From Parundibacterium terreum (GTDB lineage: Bacteria > Pseudomonadota > Gammaproteobacteria > Burkholderiales > Burkholderiaceae_D), in NCBI RefSeq assembly GCF_014636315.1, contig NZ_BMED01000001.1, forward strand, positions 1,493,941 to 1,557,940: a stretch of 64,000 nt of DNA, read 5' to 3'. Of the stretch, positions 1-7,863 are shown in pieces (the stretch's first letter is position 1; each line of letters begins with the position of its first letter). The notes under the pieces are model-generated. The model was not told the DNA's origin. It saw nothing but the letters and a program-made list of their open reading frames with translations, and searched no databases. The translations under genes and the position numbers were made by a program.

Positions 1-1
1 G

Positions 2-1426
2 CTGTCGCTGGTCGGTATAGGCGCGGTACTGCAGGAACGCGATGAATATACGACGATACGCGAGCTGGTACCCGGCGGCCCTGCGGCCTCTTCCGGCAAG
101 CTGGCGGTAGGCGACCGCATTGTCGGCGTGGCCCAGGGAGAAAAAGGCGCAGTGACCGAAGTAATGGGCTGGCGCATTGACGACGTGGTCAAACTGATCC
201 GTGGCGACAAGGACTCCAAGGTGTTGCTGGATGTATTGCCGGCAGATGCAGGCCCGGACGGCAAGCACAAAATGATCACGCTGGTGCGCGACAAGATCAC
301 GCTGGAACAGCAATCGGCGAAAAAATCCATCATGAAGGTAAAGACTGCCACAGCGACCCGCCAGGTCGGTGTGATTTCTCTGCCTACCTTCTACCAGGAT
401 TTCGATGGGCGCCGCAAAGGTGACAAGGATTACAAGAGCGCCACCCGCGACGTTGCGCGCCTGCTGGAAGAACTGAAAAAAGACAAGGTCGATACGGTGT
501 TGATCGATTTGCGCAATAACGGCGGCGGTTCGCTGAACGAGGCGGTGGAACTGACCAGCCTGTTCATCGGCAAAGGCCCTGTCGTCCAGCAGCGTAATTC
601 GCAAGGCAAGGTCACCGTGGAAAGCGACAATAATGCAGGTGTGGTCTGGAATGGCCCGCTGGGCGTACTGGTCAATCGCGGTTCTGCATCGGCCTCCGAG
701 ATTTTTGCTGCTGCCATCCAGGATTACGGCCGTGGCCTGATCATCGGCGAGCCTAGCTTCGGCAAGGGCACCGTGCAAACCATGGTGGACCTGGACCAGA
801 TCGCACAGAGCGACAAGCCCAAGTTTGGCGAGCTGAAAATGACGGTAGCGCAGTTCTTCCGCATCAATGGCGGCACTACGCAGTTGCGCGGCGTGACGCC
901 GGATATCAACTTCCCTGTCATTTCGGATACGGAGAGCTTTGGCGAATCCAGCTACGACAATGCACTGGCCTGGGTACAGATCAAACCGGCTGACTACAAG
1001 CCTACCGGCGACCTGACCGACATGCTGCCGCTGCTGCAAATGCGCTATGAGGCACGCATCGCCAAAGAGAAGGATTTCCAGTACCTGCTGGAAGATGTCA
1101 ACGAGGCGAAAGCGCAGCGCAAGAAAAACCTGATCTCACTGAATGAAGCTGAGCGCCGCAAGGAACGCGATACGCAAGAAGCGAAGACCAAGGCACGCGA
1201 AAAAGCCAATGGCGGCAAGGACAAGTCCGATTACCAGGATGACGGCCTGCAAGCCAATGAACGCAACCTGACGGCTGACCTCGCTGCCGAAAAGGCCCGC
1301 AAGGATGCCAAGGACGTGATCCTGAATGAAGCAGCCAATGTGTTGGGTGATGAAGTGGACTTGCTGAAGACCAATCACAAGCTGGCGGCACGCGTATTGC
1401 CTGGAGCAGTAATCACGGCAGACTAA
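2..1426 (+). CDS. prc: Carboxy-terminal processing (tail-specific) protease Prc, 5' truncated
   Basis: The reading frame is open from base 2, so the N-terminal part lies outside the window. The visible protein starts inside a PDZ domain (VGIGAVLQ...GGPAASSGKL...GDRIVGV) and runs into the S41 peptidase core. The catalytic serine lies in GSASASEIF (by alignment with E. coli Prc the middle serine, codon at 689-691) and the lysine in FGKGTVQ, so the Ser/Lys dyad is intact. The C-terminal part after GVTPDI is charged and helical (KAREKANGGKDKSD region), as in E. coli Prc/Tsp. The family works in the periplasm, degrading ssrA-tagged or misfolded proteins and processing PBP3 and murein hydrolases. 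Family call is firm; substrates here are unknown. A strong terminator follows directly. Confidence 0.95.
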   Translation: MSLVGIGAVLQERDEYTTIRELVPGGPAASSGKLAVGDRIVGVAQGEKGAVTEVMGWRIDDVVKLIRGDKDSKVLLDVLPADAGPDGKHKMITLVRDKITLEQQSAKKSIMKVKTATATRQVGVISLPTFYQDFDGRRKGDKDYKSATRDVARLLEELKKDKVDTVLIDLRNNGGGSLNEAVELTSLFIGKGPVVQQRNSQGKVTVESDNNAGVVWNGPLGVLVNRGSASASEIFAAAIQDYGRGLIIGEPSFGKGTVQTMVDLDQIAQSDKPKFGELKMTVAQFFRINGGTTQLRGVTPDINFPVISDTESFGESSYDNALAWVQIKPADYKPTGDLTDMLPLLQMRYEARIAKEKDFQYLLEDVNEAKAQRKKNLISLNEAERRKERDTQEAKTKAREKANGGKDKSDYQDDGLQANERNLTADLAAEKARKDAKDVILNEAANVLGDEVDLLKTNHKLAARVLPGAVITAD

Positions 1427-1445
1427 ATGCCAAACAGCAGTAAAG

Positions 1446-1477
1446 AAAAAGCCGGGTTTGCGAACCCGGCTTTTTTT
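1446..1477 (+). terminator. Rho-independent terminator of prc
   Basis: Perfect stem GCCGGGTT/AACCCGGC at 1451-1470 with a four-base loop, followed by a T run at 1471-1477, 20 bases after the prc stop codon. The A run before the stem means it could also serve the convergent peptidase gene on the minus strand. Confidence 0.9.
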
Positions 1478-1524
1478 ATCCCGACTGAAGTTCAGGGAGG
1501 CACACCGTGCCCCGTTGAACTAAC

Positions 1525-2997
1525 TTAGGCTACTTGCTTGGTCGCCGCAGAAGCGATCACCTGCGCCACCGCTGCGGTCAGTTTTTTGCCGAAAGGTACG
1601 TGCAGGAATTCATTCGGTCCGTGCGCATTGGATTTTGGTCCCAGTACGCCGCACACCATGAACTGGGCTTTCGGGAAACCCTTCTCCAGCATGTTCATCA
1701 ACGGTATCGTGCCGCCCTGGCCGATATAGCCGCAAGGAGCGCCGAAGTACTGGTTGGACGCCTGATCCAGCGCCCGCGACAACCAAGGCTCTGTGGTCGG
1801 TGCATTCCAGCCGGTGGCAGAACCCTGGCTAGGCTTGAAGATGACCTTGGCGTTATACGGCGGATCCACTTCCAGCAAATTCTTCAGTTCTTCCACAGCC
1901 GGCGCTGCCTCTACCAAGGGCGGAAGACGGATGGACAGCTTGAAGGCCGTACGCGGGCGCAGCACATTGCCGGCATCCGCCAGCGGCGGCAAACCTTCTG
2001 CACCTGTCACTGACAGCGTCGGGTTCCAGGTACGGTTGATCAGCGCTTTGAAAGGATCGTCCACCATAGGCAGCACGGAGTTGCCGTCTGCACCGCAAGA
2101 CCACGGATAATTTTTCCAGACTTCATCGCCGAGGATTTCTGCAGTCTGTCTGGCTTGCTGCAGGCGTTCTGCAGGAATTTCGCAATGGAAGTTGGACGGC
2201 AGCAGGCGGCCGGTCTTGCTGTCTTCCAGCCTGTCGATCAACTGGCGCATGATGCGGAAAGTGGAAGGGATCACGCCGCTGGATTCACCGGAGTGCACGC
2301 CCTCTTCCAGCACCTGCACTTCCAGCGAACCGCTGATTGCGCCTCGCAGGGAAGTGCTGAGCCACAACTGGTCATAATTGCCCGCACCGGAATCCAGGCA
2401 TACCACCAGCGACACTTCGCCCAAACGCGGCTTCAATGCATCGATATAAGGCAGCAAGTCATAGCTGCCGGATTCTTCGCAGGTTTCGATCAGGCCGACG
2501 CAGCGCGGGCGGGCCAGGTTTTGCGCATCCAGCGCCTGGATCGCGGTCAGCGCGGCATATACCGCGTAGCCGTCATCGGCGCCGCCGCGGCCATACAGTT
2601 TGTCGTCCACATATCTAGGGGTCCACGGGCCGAAGCCATTACGCCAGCCGCTAAACTCGGGCTGCTTGTCCAGGTGGCCATACATGAATACGGTGTCTGT
2701 ACCGGCATTGCCGGTTGCCGGTACTTCAAAGAACAATACCGGCGTGCGGCCGGGCAGCTTGATCAGCTCCAGCGTCAGGCCCTGCACTTTTTGCGAGCGT
2801 ATCCAGTCGGCCGCATCGCGCGCCACTTTGTCGATATAGCCGTTCTGTTCCCAGGCAGCATCGAACATCGGGCTCTTGGCCGGAATTTCTATGTATTGGG
2901 TGAGATTGGGAACAATTTCCTTGTCCCATTTGCCGTCCACAAAGGCTTGCAATGCCTTTGGATCCAGTTTTGCGATAATTTCATCGGAAATTGCCAT
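1525..2997 (-). CDS. M20 family metallopeptidase (carboxypeptidase/dipeptidase type)
   Basis: A 490-residue protein of the M20 zinc-peptidase family. The metal site motifs are present in order: MYGHLDKQPEF (His and Asp ligands) near residue 107, YGRGGADDGY with the bridging Asp, and ETCEESGS with the catalytic Glu and ligand Glu. A dimerisation insert follows (SLRGAISGSLEV...GVHSGESSG). There is no signal peptide, so it is probably cytosolic and cleaves dipeptides or N-acyl amino acids; substrate cannot be told from sequence. It stands alone, convergent with prc and downstream of the TonB-dependent receptor gene, with about 170 bases between them. Confidence 0.9.
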   Translation of the reverse strand: MAISDEIIAKLDPKALQAFVDGKWDKEIVPNLTQYIEIPAKSPMFDAAWEQNGYIDKVARDAADWIRSQKVQGLTLELIKLPGRTPVLFFEVPATGNAGTDTVFMYGHLDKQPEFSGWRNGFGPWTPRYVDDKLYGRGGADDGYAVYAALTAIQALDAQNLARPRCVGLIETCEESGSYDLLPYIDALKPRLGEVSLVVCLDSGAGNYDQLWLSTSLRGAISGSLEVQVLEEGVHSGESSGVIPSTFRIMRQLIDRLEDSKTGRLLPSNFHCEIPAERLQQARQTAEILGDEVWKNYPWSCGADGNSVLPMVDDPFKALINRTWNPTLSVTGAEGLPPLADAGNVLRPRTAFKLSIRLPPLVEAAPAVEELKNLLEVDPPYNAKVIFKPSQGSATGWNAPTTEPWLSRALDQASNQYFGAPCGYIGQGGTIPLMNMLEKGFPKAQFMVCGVLGPKSNAHGPNEFLHVPFGKKLTAAVAQVIASAATKQVA

Positions 2998-3086
2998 GAC
3001 TACTATCCCATCAATTTAATAATGGACAATAGTATGAATCAAAAGCGCCAGCTTTGCTCAGGGCTTTGTGCAATATTTGGAGGCAA

Positions 3087-3112
3087 ACCCAGGCATACGA
3101 GCATGCCTGGGT
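3087..3112 (-). terminator. Hairpin downstream of the FecA-like receptor gene, weak terminator
   Basis: Perfect 10-bp inverted repeat ACCCAGGCAT/ATGCCTGGGT with a 6-base loop, about 55 bases past the receptor stop codon. On the minus strand only a short T-rich stretch (TTTGCC) follows, so it is an imperfect intrinsic terminator. Confidence 0.5.
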
Positions 3113-3165
3113 GAAATAGTCGAATGCCGCCCCTGATCCGGCGCGGCATAGACTCAACTCTTCGA

Positions 3166-5298
3166 TCAGATTGCCATGCGCAACTGCAGATAGACGGTAC
3201 GCGGCGCACCAACCATGCGGCCGGCATTACCGTCGACGTTGCGGGTGTAGTAACGCGTATCGCTTAGGTTATCCACACCGGCCATTACGTCCACGCCCGG
3301 CTTGCCCGGCATCCTCCAGCTAACCTGCGCATTGTATACACGGAAACCGGGAATGCGCCCTACGCCGGCGTTTGCCGTTTCAGCCACCGTATTGGCGGTA
3401 TCGGAAAACTGCGAGCTTTGCTGCGTGCCGGACAGATTGAAGGTCCATGCCTTGACGCGGTATTTCGCCCCCAGGGTGCCGACATTGCGCGAATAGAACG
3501 GCACATCCAGGCCTGCCGTCGCTCCGGATTTCTGGATTGCCTCGGTGTAGCTATAGTTGGCATACAGGTTCAGGCCGGCCAGCTTGCCCGCATCGTCAAA
3601 GCTGTAGTCAACTGCGGTTTCTATACCGTCATGGTGAGTGGCGCCGATGTTCTGGAAAACTGCCAGCGTGGTACCGGGCACCTGCAGGATCTGGTTATCG
3701 AAGCGCAATCTGTAGGCTGTCATTTCAGCGCTAAGCTCGCGGGTCTTCCAGCGCGCGCCCAGTTCGGCAGTCTTGGCCAGTTCAGGCTGCAGCGGATTGG
3801 CTGCTGTTTGCGAATTCAATTGCAAGTTTTGCACAGGACCAAATGAGGTCGTGTAATTGGTAAATACCGTCAGCGCCGGATTGACCAGGTAGGCGATATT
3901 CAGTGAAGGCAAGGATTTGTTGTTGCGGGTCTCAAAGGTCTTGCGCGCGCTGAGGTCGTCACGATCCGAGGAGATGTGCTCGAAGCGCACACCCGGCGTG
4001 ATGCGCCATTCGCCATAGGCGATGCGGTCATCGATATAGGCGGCATGCGCATCGGTCGCATTGTTGAAGACGGATACCGCGCCGGTACCATGGCTGCTGA
4101 TCGTCTCCACGTAGCTGCTATCGCTGCCGCGCTCGCGCAGGTAGCGGTAGCCAGCGGTGACGTCATGCGTAGTCGCGCCCCATTTGATGCGCTGCGTATA
4201 GCGCGGTTCAAAACCCAGCACCTGATAGTTGCGCGGCTGGTGCGTTAATTGCGTATTGGCGGTATTGATCAGAGCGCTCTGGCGGAAGCTCTCGTTGTAA
4301 TAGGCTTTGACTTCAAATTCCTGCGTTGCCGACAGCGTGTTCAGGTAGCCAAGATCTGCTTCCTTGCGATTGCCGCTCCAGAAATCGGTAGGACGGGTAT
4401 TTTGAAAAGGGTTTGCGTTATATTGCGCTACCGTCAGGCCGCCTGGCGTTCTGGAAGTAACGTCGTAGTAGGACAGCTTGCCATAGACCTGCGAATCAGG
4501 ATTGATCTGGTAGCGCATCTTCAGTGCAAAATCGTCGATCTTTTCATTGCTGCCGGCACGCCACTCGGTGCCATCCATGCCGGAATACAGCAAGGCCAGG
4601 CCCAGGCCGTTTTGCAACTGGTTGCCGAGGAAGGCGCTGTATTGTTCATTATGGCCGCCACCCTGGCTGAAACCGTTATAGCGCACCGATGCATCACCCT
4701 GGAAGCCAACTGTATCCGGAATCGAGCGGGTCGTGAAGTTGATGATGCCGCCCACGTTTTGCGGACCGTAGCGGACTGCTCCGCCGCCGCGCACCACGTC
4801 TATCGATTCAATATTATTCAGGCTGACCGGAGCAAACGACAATTGCGGCTGGCCGTAAGGCGCCACTGCCAGCGGTATGCCGTCCAGCAAGACCGTGGAA
4901 CGCGGAGAATAGCGCCCTGTCAGGCCGCGCACGCCTATGTTCAGGGAAATGGCGCTACCTGCCGTGCCAGAGTTATCGGTAGTTTGCACGCCCGGAATAC
5001 GGCGCATCACATCGCCTATGCTCATCGCACCGGTGTCGTCGATGTCTTCCTTTTTTACAACGGTACGGGCGCCGGGAAAGTTTTTCACGCTGTTTTGCAA
5101 GCCGCTGCCAAGCCAGCTGCCTGTCACCTGTATGCTTTCCAGCACCATGGGATTATCGGCGGAACTCCCCTCTGCCTGCTGTGCCTGCGCCAGTGCCGGC
5201 ATACTCAGCATTGCCAGTGCCACCGCGGCAGCGCAAGGCTTCAAGGCCAGTTCTGAAAAAGTCTTGCGGGAAGAAAAGGAAGGGGGAAGCGATGCCAT
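3166..5298 (-). CDS. fecA: FecA-like TonB-dependent outer-membrane receptor without STN domain
   Basis: A 710-residue outer-membrane receptor. A signal peptide ends near AQAQQAEG, then a TonB-box-like segment (ESIQVTG) leads into the plug (ARTVVKKEDIDDTGAMS...RRIPGVQ...RGGGAVRYGPQNVGGIINF) and a 22-strand-type barrel ending in QLRMAI. The plug and barrel resemble E. coli FecA closely from memory (APYGQPQLS, RGGGAVRYGPQ, GRIPGF). Unlike FecA it has no N-terminal STN signalling domain: the plug begins right after the signal peptide. It therefore probably imports a ferric carboxylate-type chelate without FecIR-style signalling, and no fecI/fecR genes lie nearby. Substrate is inferred. A possible Fur box lies upstream. 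Treat the gene symbol as FecA-family. Confidence 0.85.
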   Translation of the reverse strand: MASLPPSFSSRKTFSELALKPCAAAVALAMLSMPALAQAQQAEGSSADNPMVLESIQVTGSWLGSGLQNSVKNFPGARTVVKKEDIDDTGAMSIGDVMRRIPGVQTTDNSGTAGSAISLNIGVRGLTGRYSPRSTVLLDGIPLAVAPYGQPQLSFAPVSLNNIESIDVVRGGGAVRYGPQNVGGIINFTTRSIPDTVGFQGDASVRYNGFSQGGGHNEQYSAFLGNQLQNGLGLALLYSGMDGTEWRAGSNEKIDDFALKMRYQINPDSQVYGKLSYYDVTSRTPGGLTVAQYNANPFQNTRPTDFWSGNRKEADLGYLNTLSATQEFEVKAYYNESFRQSALINTANTQLTHQPRNYQVLGFEPRYTQRIKWGATTHDVTAGYRYLRERGSDSSYVETISSHGTGAVSVFNNATDAHAAYIDDRIAYGEWRITPGVRFEHISSDRDDLSARKTFETRNNKSLPSLNIAYLVNPALTVFTNYTTSFGPVQNLQLNSQTAANPLQPELAKTAELGARWKTRELSAEMTAYRLRFDNQILQVPGTTLAVFQNIGATHHDGIETAVDYSFDDAGKLAGLNLYANYSYTEAIQKSGATAGLDVPFYSRNVGTLGAKYRVKAWTFNLSGTQQSSQFSDTANTVAETANAGVGRIPGFRVYNAQVSWRMPGKPGVDVMAGVDNLSDTRYYTRNVDGNAGRMVGAPRTVYLQLRMAI

Positions 5299-5429
5299 GC
5301 TGAAGTGACTCCTGTGTTATCAATAGCCCAACACCGAGCTAAAAACAGGAAAAGCAATGGCTGCGGGCAAAATGGACGGCTAGGCTAGCGCCTGGCCAGA
5401 TTTTCAAATGATAACACTTCTTATTCGCA

Positions 5430-5448
5430 AATAGCAATGATCCTCATT
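5430..5448 (-). promoter_or_regulatory. Possible Fur box upstream of the FecA-like receptor
   Basis: The 19 bases AATAGCAATGATCCTCATT match about 11 of 19 positions of the classical Fur consensus, keeping the ATGAT centre and the TCATT end. The site is about 130 bases upstream of the receptor start codon, in an AT-rich stretch, which suits iron repression. Matching was by eye only. Confidence 0.4.
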
Positions 5449-5501
5449 AACAGCGACAGGCAGATCAAAGCATCATTTGAGGTGTGCGGGGTAAGGCAAA
5501 C

Positions 5502-6146
5502 TTATTCATCTTCCCCGAACGGGTAGCGGCTGGCCCAGAAAGCCGTCAGGCGCGGATCGGCATCCACCCTTCTAACCACGGCCGCCATCTTTGGCGCTGC
5601 CTGGTAAAAGCGCGGCCGCCAGGGACCGAAGCGCGATACCACGGTTACATACAGGTCCAGCACCGATAAGCTCTCCCCCAGCAAATACCGTCCAGGATTC
5701 AGTTGCGCGTCCATCTGCTGCCAGCAAAAAGCAATCCGCTCATGCACTGCATCCACTACTGCGTCGCGCGCGACAAGCGGTGCGCCTATGCGCGACACAT
5801 CGGGCTTGATCCAGTGCAGGGAATAAATAGCGGAAGACACATACAGCATCCAGCGCAGGAATTGCCGGCGCAGAGGATCATCCGGCGCCGGGGCCAGTGC
5901 TGCTGACGGATACATATCGGCCAGGTAAATCAGGATTGCGGCACTCTCGGTCATCACTTCGCCATCCGGCAAGACCAGCGCAGGCACCTGGCGCATTGCA
6001 TTGACTCCTGCTACGCGCTCGCGCGCCGCAGCATCGGCCCAGGTCGTACATTCTATGATGCGATGAGGTATGCCCAGCAAAGTCAGGGCTGCTTCTACCG
6101 CAATAGAACCGGAAGCCTGCGCACCGTATAAGACCAGCTCTGCCAT
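5502..6146 (-). CDS. Glutathione S-transferase family protein
   Basis: A 214-residue cytosolic GST. The N-terminal thioredoxin-like domain (about residues 1-80) holds the glutathione-binding signature QVPALVLPDGEVMTESAAI with the cis-Pro and the ES pair, and the helical C-terminal domain follows (RYLLGESLSVLDLY, the N-capping/hydrophobic staple region). The N-terminal active residue would be in AQASGSIAV, suggesting a Ser-type enzyme. Likely conjugates or isomerises an electrophile with glutathione; substrate unknown. It is followed on the same strand by nothing close, and a SnoaL-like gene lies 25 bases upstream, so the two may be cotranscribed. Confidence 0.88.
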   Translation of the reverse strand: MAELVLYGAQASGSIAVEAALTLLGIPHRIIECTTWADAAARERVAGVNAMRQVPALVLPDGEVMTESAAILIYLADMYPSAALAPAPDDPLRRQFLRWMLYVSSAIYSLHWIKPDVSRIGAPLVARDAVVDAVHERIAFCWQQMDAQLNPGRYLLGESLSVLDLYVTVVSRFGPWRPRFYQAAPKMAAVVRRVDADPRLTAFWASRYPFGEDE

Positions 6147-6171
6147 AGACGCCCCTTCCGAAAAAACACTG

Positions 6172-6543
6172 CTAGCGCAGCAAAGTGCGCGCTCCCATTT
6201 TAAACCAGGCCTTCGCGATCTTGCCGTTGGCGATTTCGTAAATGGCGATCACATCGAGCTGGCCCTTGCCTTCCGGGAAGTTGCGCGTGACCTCTTCCTG
6301 GTCCACCACCATATTACCGACCACCATGCGCTGCACTAGCTTTCCATGCAGGTCAGGCTCCTGGAAACGGGCGACATGGCGCTCGCGTATCTGTTCGGCG
6401 CCTTCGGCCAATAGCGTAGATGGATGCTCGAAATATTGCGCGTCGTCGGCCCAGCAGGCGATGAAGGCATGGATGTCGCGGGCGTTATAGGCATCCAGCT
6501 GCCTTTGCACGATACCGGCAGGTCCGCTCACAGTTGTATTCAT
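6172..6543 (-). CDS. SnoaL-like / NTF2-fold protein
   Basis: A 123-residue protein with the SnoaL-like NTF2 fold: N-terminal helix VQRQLDAYNARDIHAFIACWADDAQYFEHPS, then a curved sheet including EVTRNFPEGKGQLDVIAIYEIANGKIAKAWF. Such proteins bind small hydrophobic ligands and include isomerases and cyclases, but many have no known activity. No signal peptide. It sits 25 bases upstream of the GST gene on the same strand. Function beyond the fold is not assigned. Confidence 0.8.
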   Translation of the reverse strand: MNTTVSGPAGIVQRQLDAYNARDIHAFIACWADDAQYFEHPSTLLAEGAEQIRERHVARFQEPDLHGKLVQRMVVGNMVVDQEEVTRNFPEGKGQLDVIAIYEIANGKIAKAWFKMGARTLLR

Positions 6544-6581
6544 AAAGGGAAAAGTAGAAAGATGCGGAAAAGCTTGCGGGG

Positions 6582-6625
6582 AAAAAATCGCCGCAGCGCT
6601 CCGCTATTCGGGAGGCGCTGCGGCG
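6582..6625 (-). terminator. Strong terminator downstream of the TonB-domain lipoprotein gene
   Basis: An 11-bp GC-rich stem (CGCCGCAGCGC at 6589-6599 with GCGCTGCGGCG at 6615-6625) has a run of six A before it on the plus strand, giving a T tract on the minus strand. It lies 28 bases past the stop of the gene ending at 6653. Confidence 0.8.
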
Positions 6626-6652
6626 GAATAGGCGTTTAAGACTGTGCGTAGC

Positions 6653-7429
6653 TTAATTATCCAGCTTGAAATGAAATTCCAGCACCTTGGTTTGCGGGCT
6701 GCTGATAGGCGCATATTTCCAGGCCATCGCAGCGGCAATCACTTCCTTGTCGAAATACTTGGTCGGCAGGGCTTTGATGATCTCTACCCGGGATACTTTG
6801 CCATCCGTCTCAACATGAATGCGGGCGCTGACCACGCCTTCGGTCAGGCCGGCACGGGCCGCAGCACCAGGAAAGCCAGGTTGGGTACTGGTCAGCAGCT
6901 TGAGTACATTTTGCTCTACCGGCGCGGGTGCCGGCGCAGGAGCGGTTTTGGGGGCCGCGGCGACTACCACCGGCGTGGAAGCAGGGGTTTCAACGACCTT
7001 GGGCGCCACAGCCTGAGGCGTTGGCGCTGCGGCTACCGGTATAGGCTTGACGGTCTCGCGGATACCCGAGGCTGCTTTAGCTGTCAGGTTCTTGGCATCC
7101 TGCGCAGCCTTCGCTTCCTGGGCGGCTTTCGCTTCTTGCGCAGCCTTCGCTTCCTTGGCCTGTTTTTCTTCCAAAGCTATCTGGGCTGGCGTCTTGGTCG
7201 CAGCCTGATCCATCCACTTGGTCACGTCGGCGGTCTGATCGGTATGGCGGACCGCATTTTTAACAAGGCCCGTAGGTTTGGCTGCTTCTGAGCCGGAAGC
7301 AGGAGGAGCACTTGCCACCTCTTCCGGTGCAGGCTTTTTGGAACAGCCGCTTGCCAGCACGGCGACACACAAAAGACTCAATAGCAGGGTACCAATTTTG
7401 TTCATGTTGTTTTTGACTACCTTATCCAT
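6653..7429 (-). CDS. Lipoprotein with C-terminal TonB-like domain
   Basis: A 258-residue predicted lipoprotein. I chose the ATG at 7429 because a GGAA sequence lies 7 bases upstream; the frame stays open further upstream. The lipobox LASGC is followed by a Pro/Ala/Lys-rich linker containing three imperfect copies of the heptad AKAAQEA/D, then a second Pro/Ala/Val linker, and finally a TonB C-terminal domain (about the last 85 residues, PGFPGAAARAGLTEGVVSARIHV...KYFDKEVIAAAMAWKYAP). The layout (membrane anchor, long periplasmic spacer, TonB-C) is that of an energy transducer, but the anchor is lipid rather than a transmembrane helix, so coupling to ExbBD seems unlikely. No exbB/exbD nearby. 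Role unknown. Confidence 0.8.
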   Translation of the reverse strand: MDKVVKNNMNKIGTLLLSLLCVAVLASGCSKKPAPEEVASAPPASGSEAAKPTGLVKNAVRHTDQTADVTKWMDQAATKTPAQIALEEKQAKEAKAAQEAKAAQEAKAAQDAKNLTAKAASGIRETVKPIPVAAAPTPQAVAPKVVETPASTPVVVAAAPKTAPAPAPAPVEQNVLKLLTSTQPGFPGAAARAGLTEGVVSARIHVETDGKVSRVEIIKALPTKYFDKEVIAAAMAWKYAPISSPQTKVLEFHFKLDN

Positions 7430-7863
7430 ATTGTTTCCAGTAAAAAACCGAATACCAAAGCCAGGTCGATCCACTCCACTACTTACCGCCAGTCACTACC
7501 CTACAACTACTCAATAACTACCCAATATTTACCAAGCCTTCACAAAAACTGATCCGTCCCTGCGCCGCAAAGGTGCACTTCGCAACCGGATACTGCCACA
7601 TGCCGGATCGCCGCAAGCCTTGCTGGTGCAGGGTTTCCTCTGAGCATGCTGTTTCATTAAAGCATGTATGCTGCCACGGAAAAGTTGGCATAGCAATATA
7701 GTTGTAACAAGATGTACACAGATTTTTGCTTAATTGTATTGATAATTTTTTTAGGGATTTTTATTGACAAATTAACAAACGCTATAACGCAGTGAACCAT
7801 GACATGCAGGAAATGTGCCACGAGGCAATAAGAGGAAGACTGAGCGTCCTCCGGGAAGGGAAA
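7430..7863. other. Intergenic stretch upstream of the TonB-domain lipoprotein gene
   Basis: About 430 bases without a convincing gene. The part near 7680-7800 is AT-rich. It should hold the minus-strand promoter of the lipoprotein gene and the 3' end of the sigma-factor transcript, but I cannot place either with confidence. Confidence 0.5.

Noticed and set aside
2155-3114. 319-residue plus-strand ORF antisense to the M20 peptidase
   Set aside because: The minus-strand peptidase shows all family motifs; this frame does not.
4249-5256. 335-residue plus-strand ORF antisense to the FecA-like gene
   Set aside because: It mirrors the receptor gene on the opposite strand and has no recognisable motifs; long antisense frames are expected in GC-rich genes.
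7764-7788. TTGACA ... TATAAC promoter candidate
   Set aside because: The spacer is only 13 bases, too short for sigma-70, and no plus-strand gene follows.
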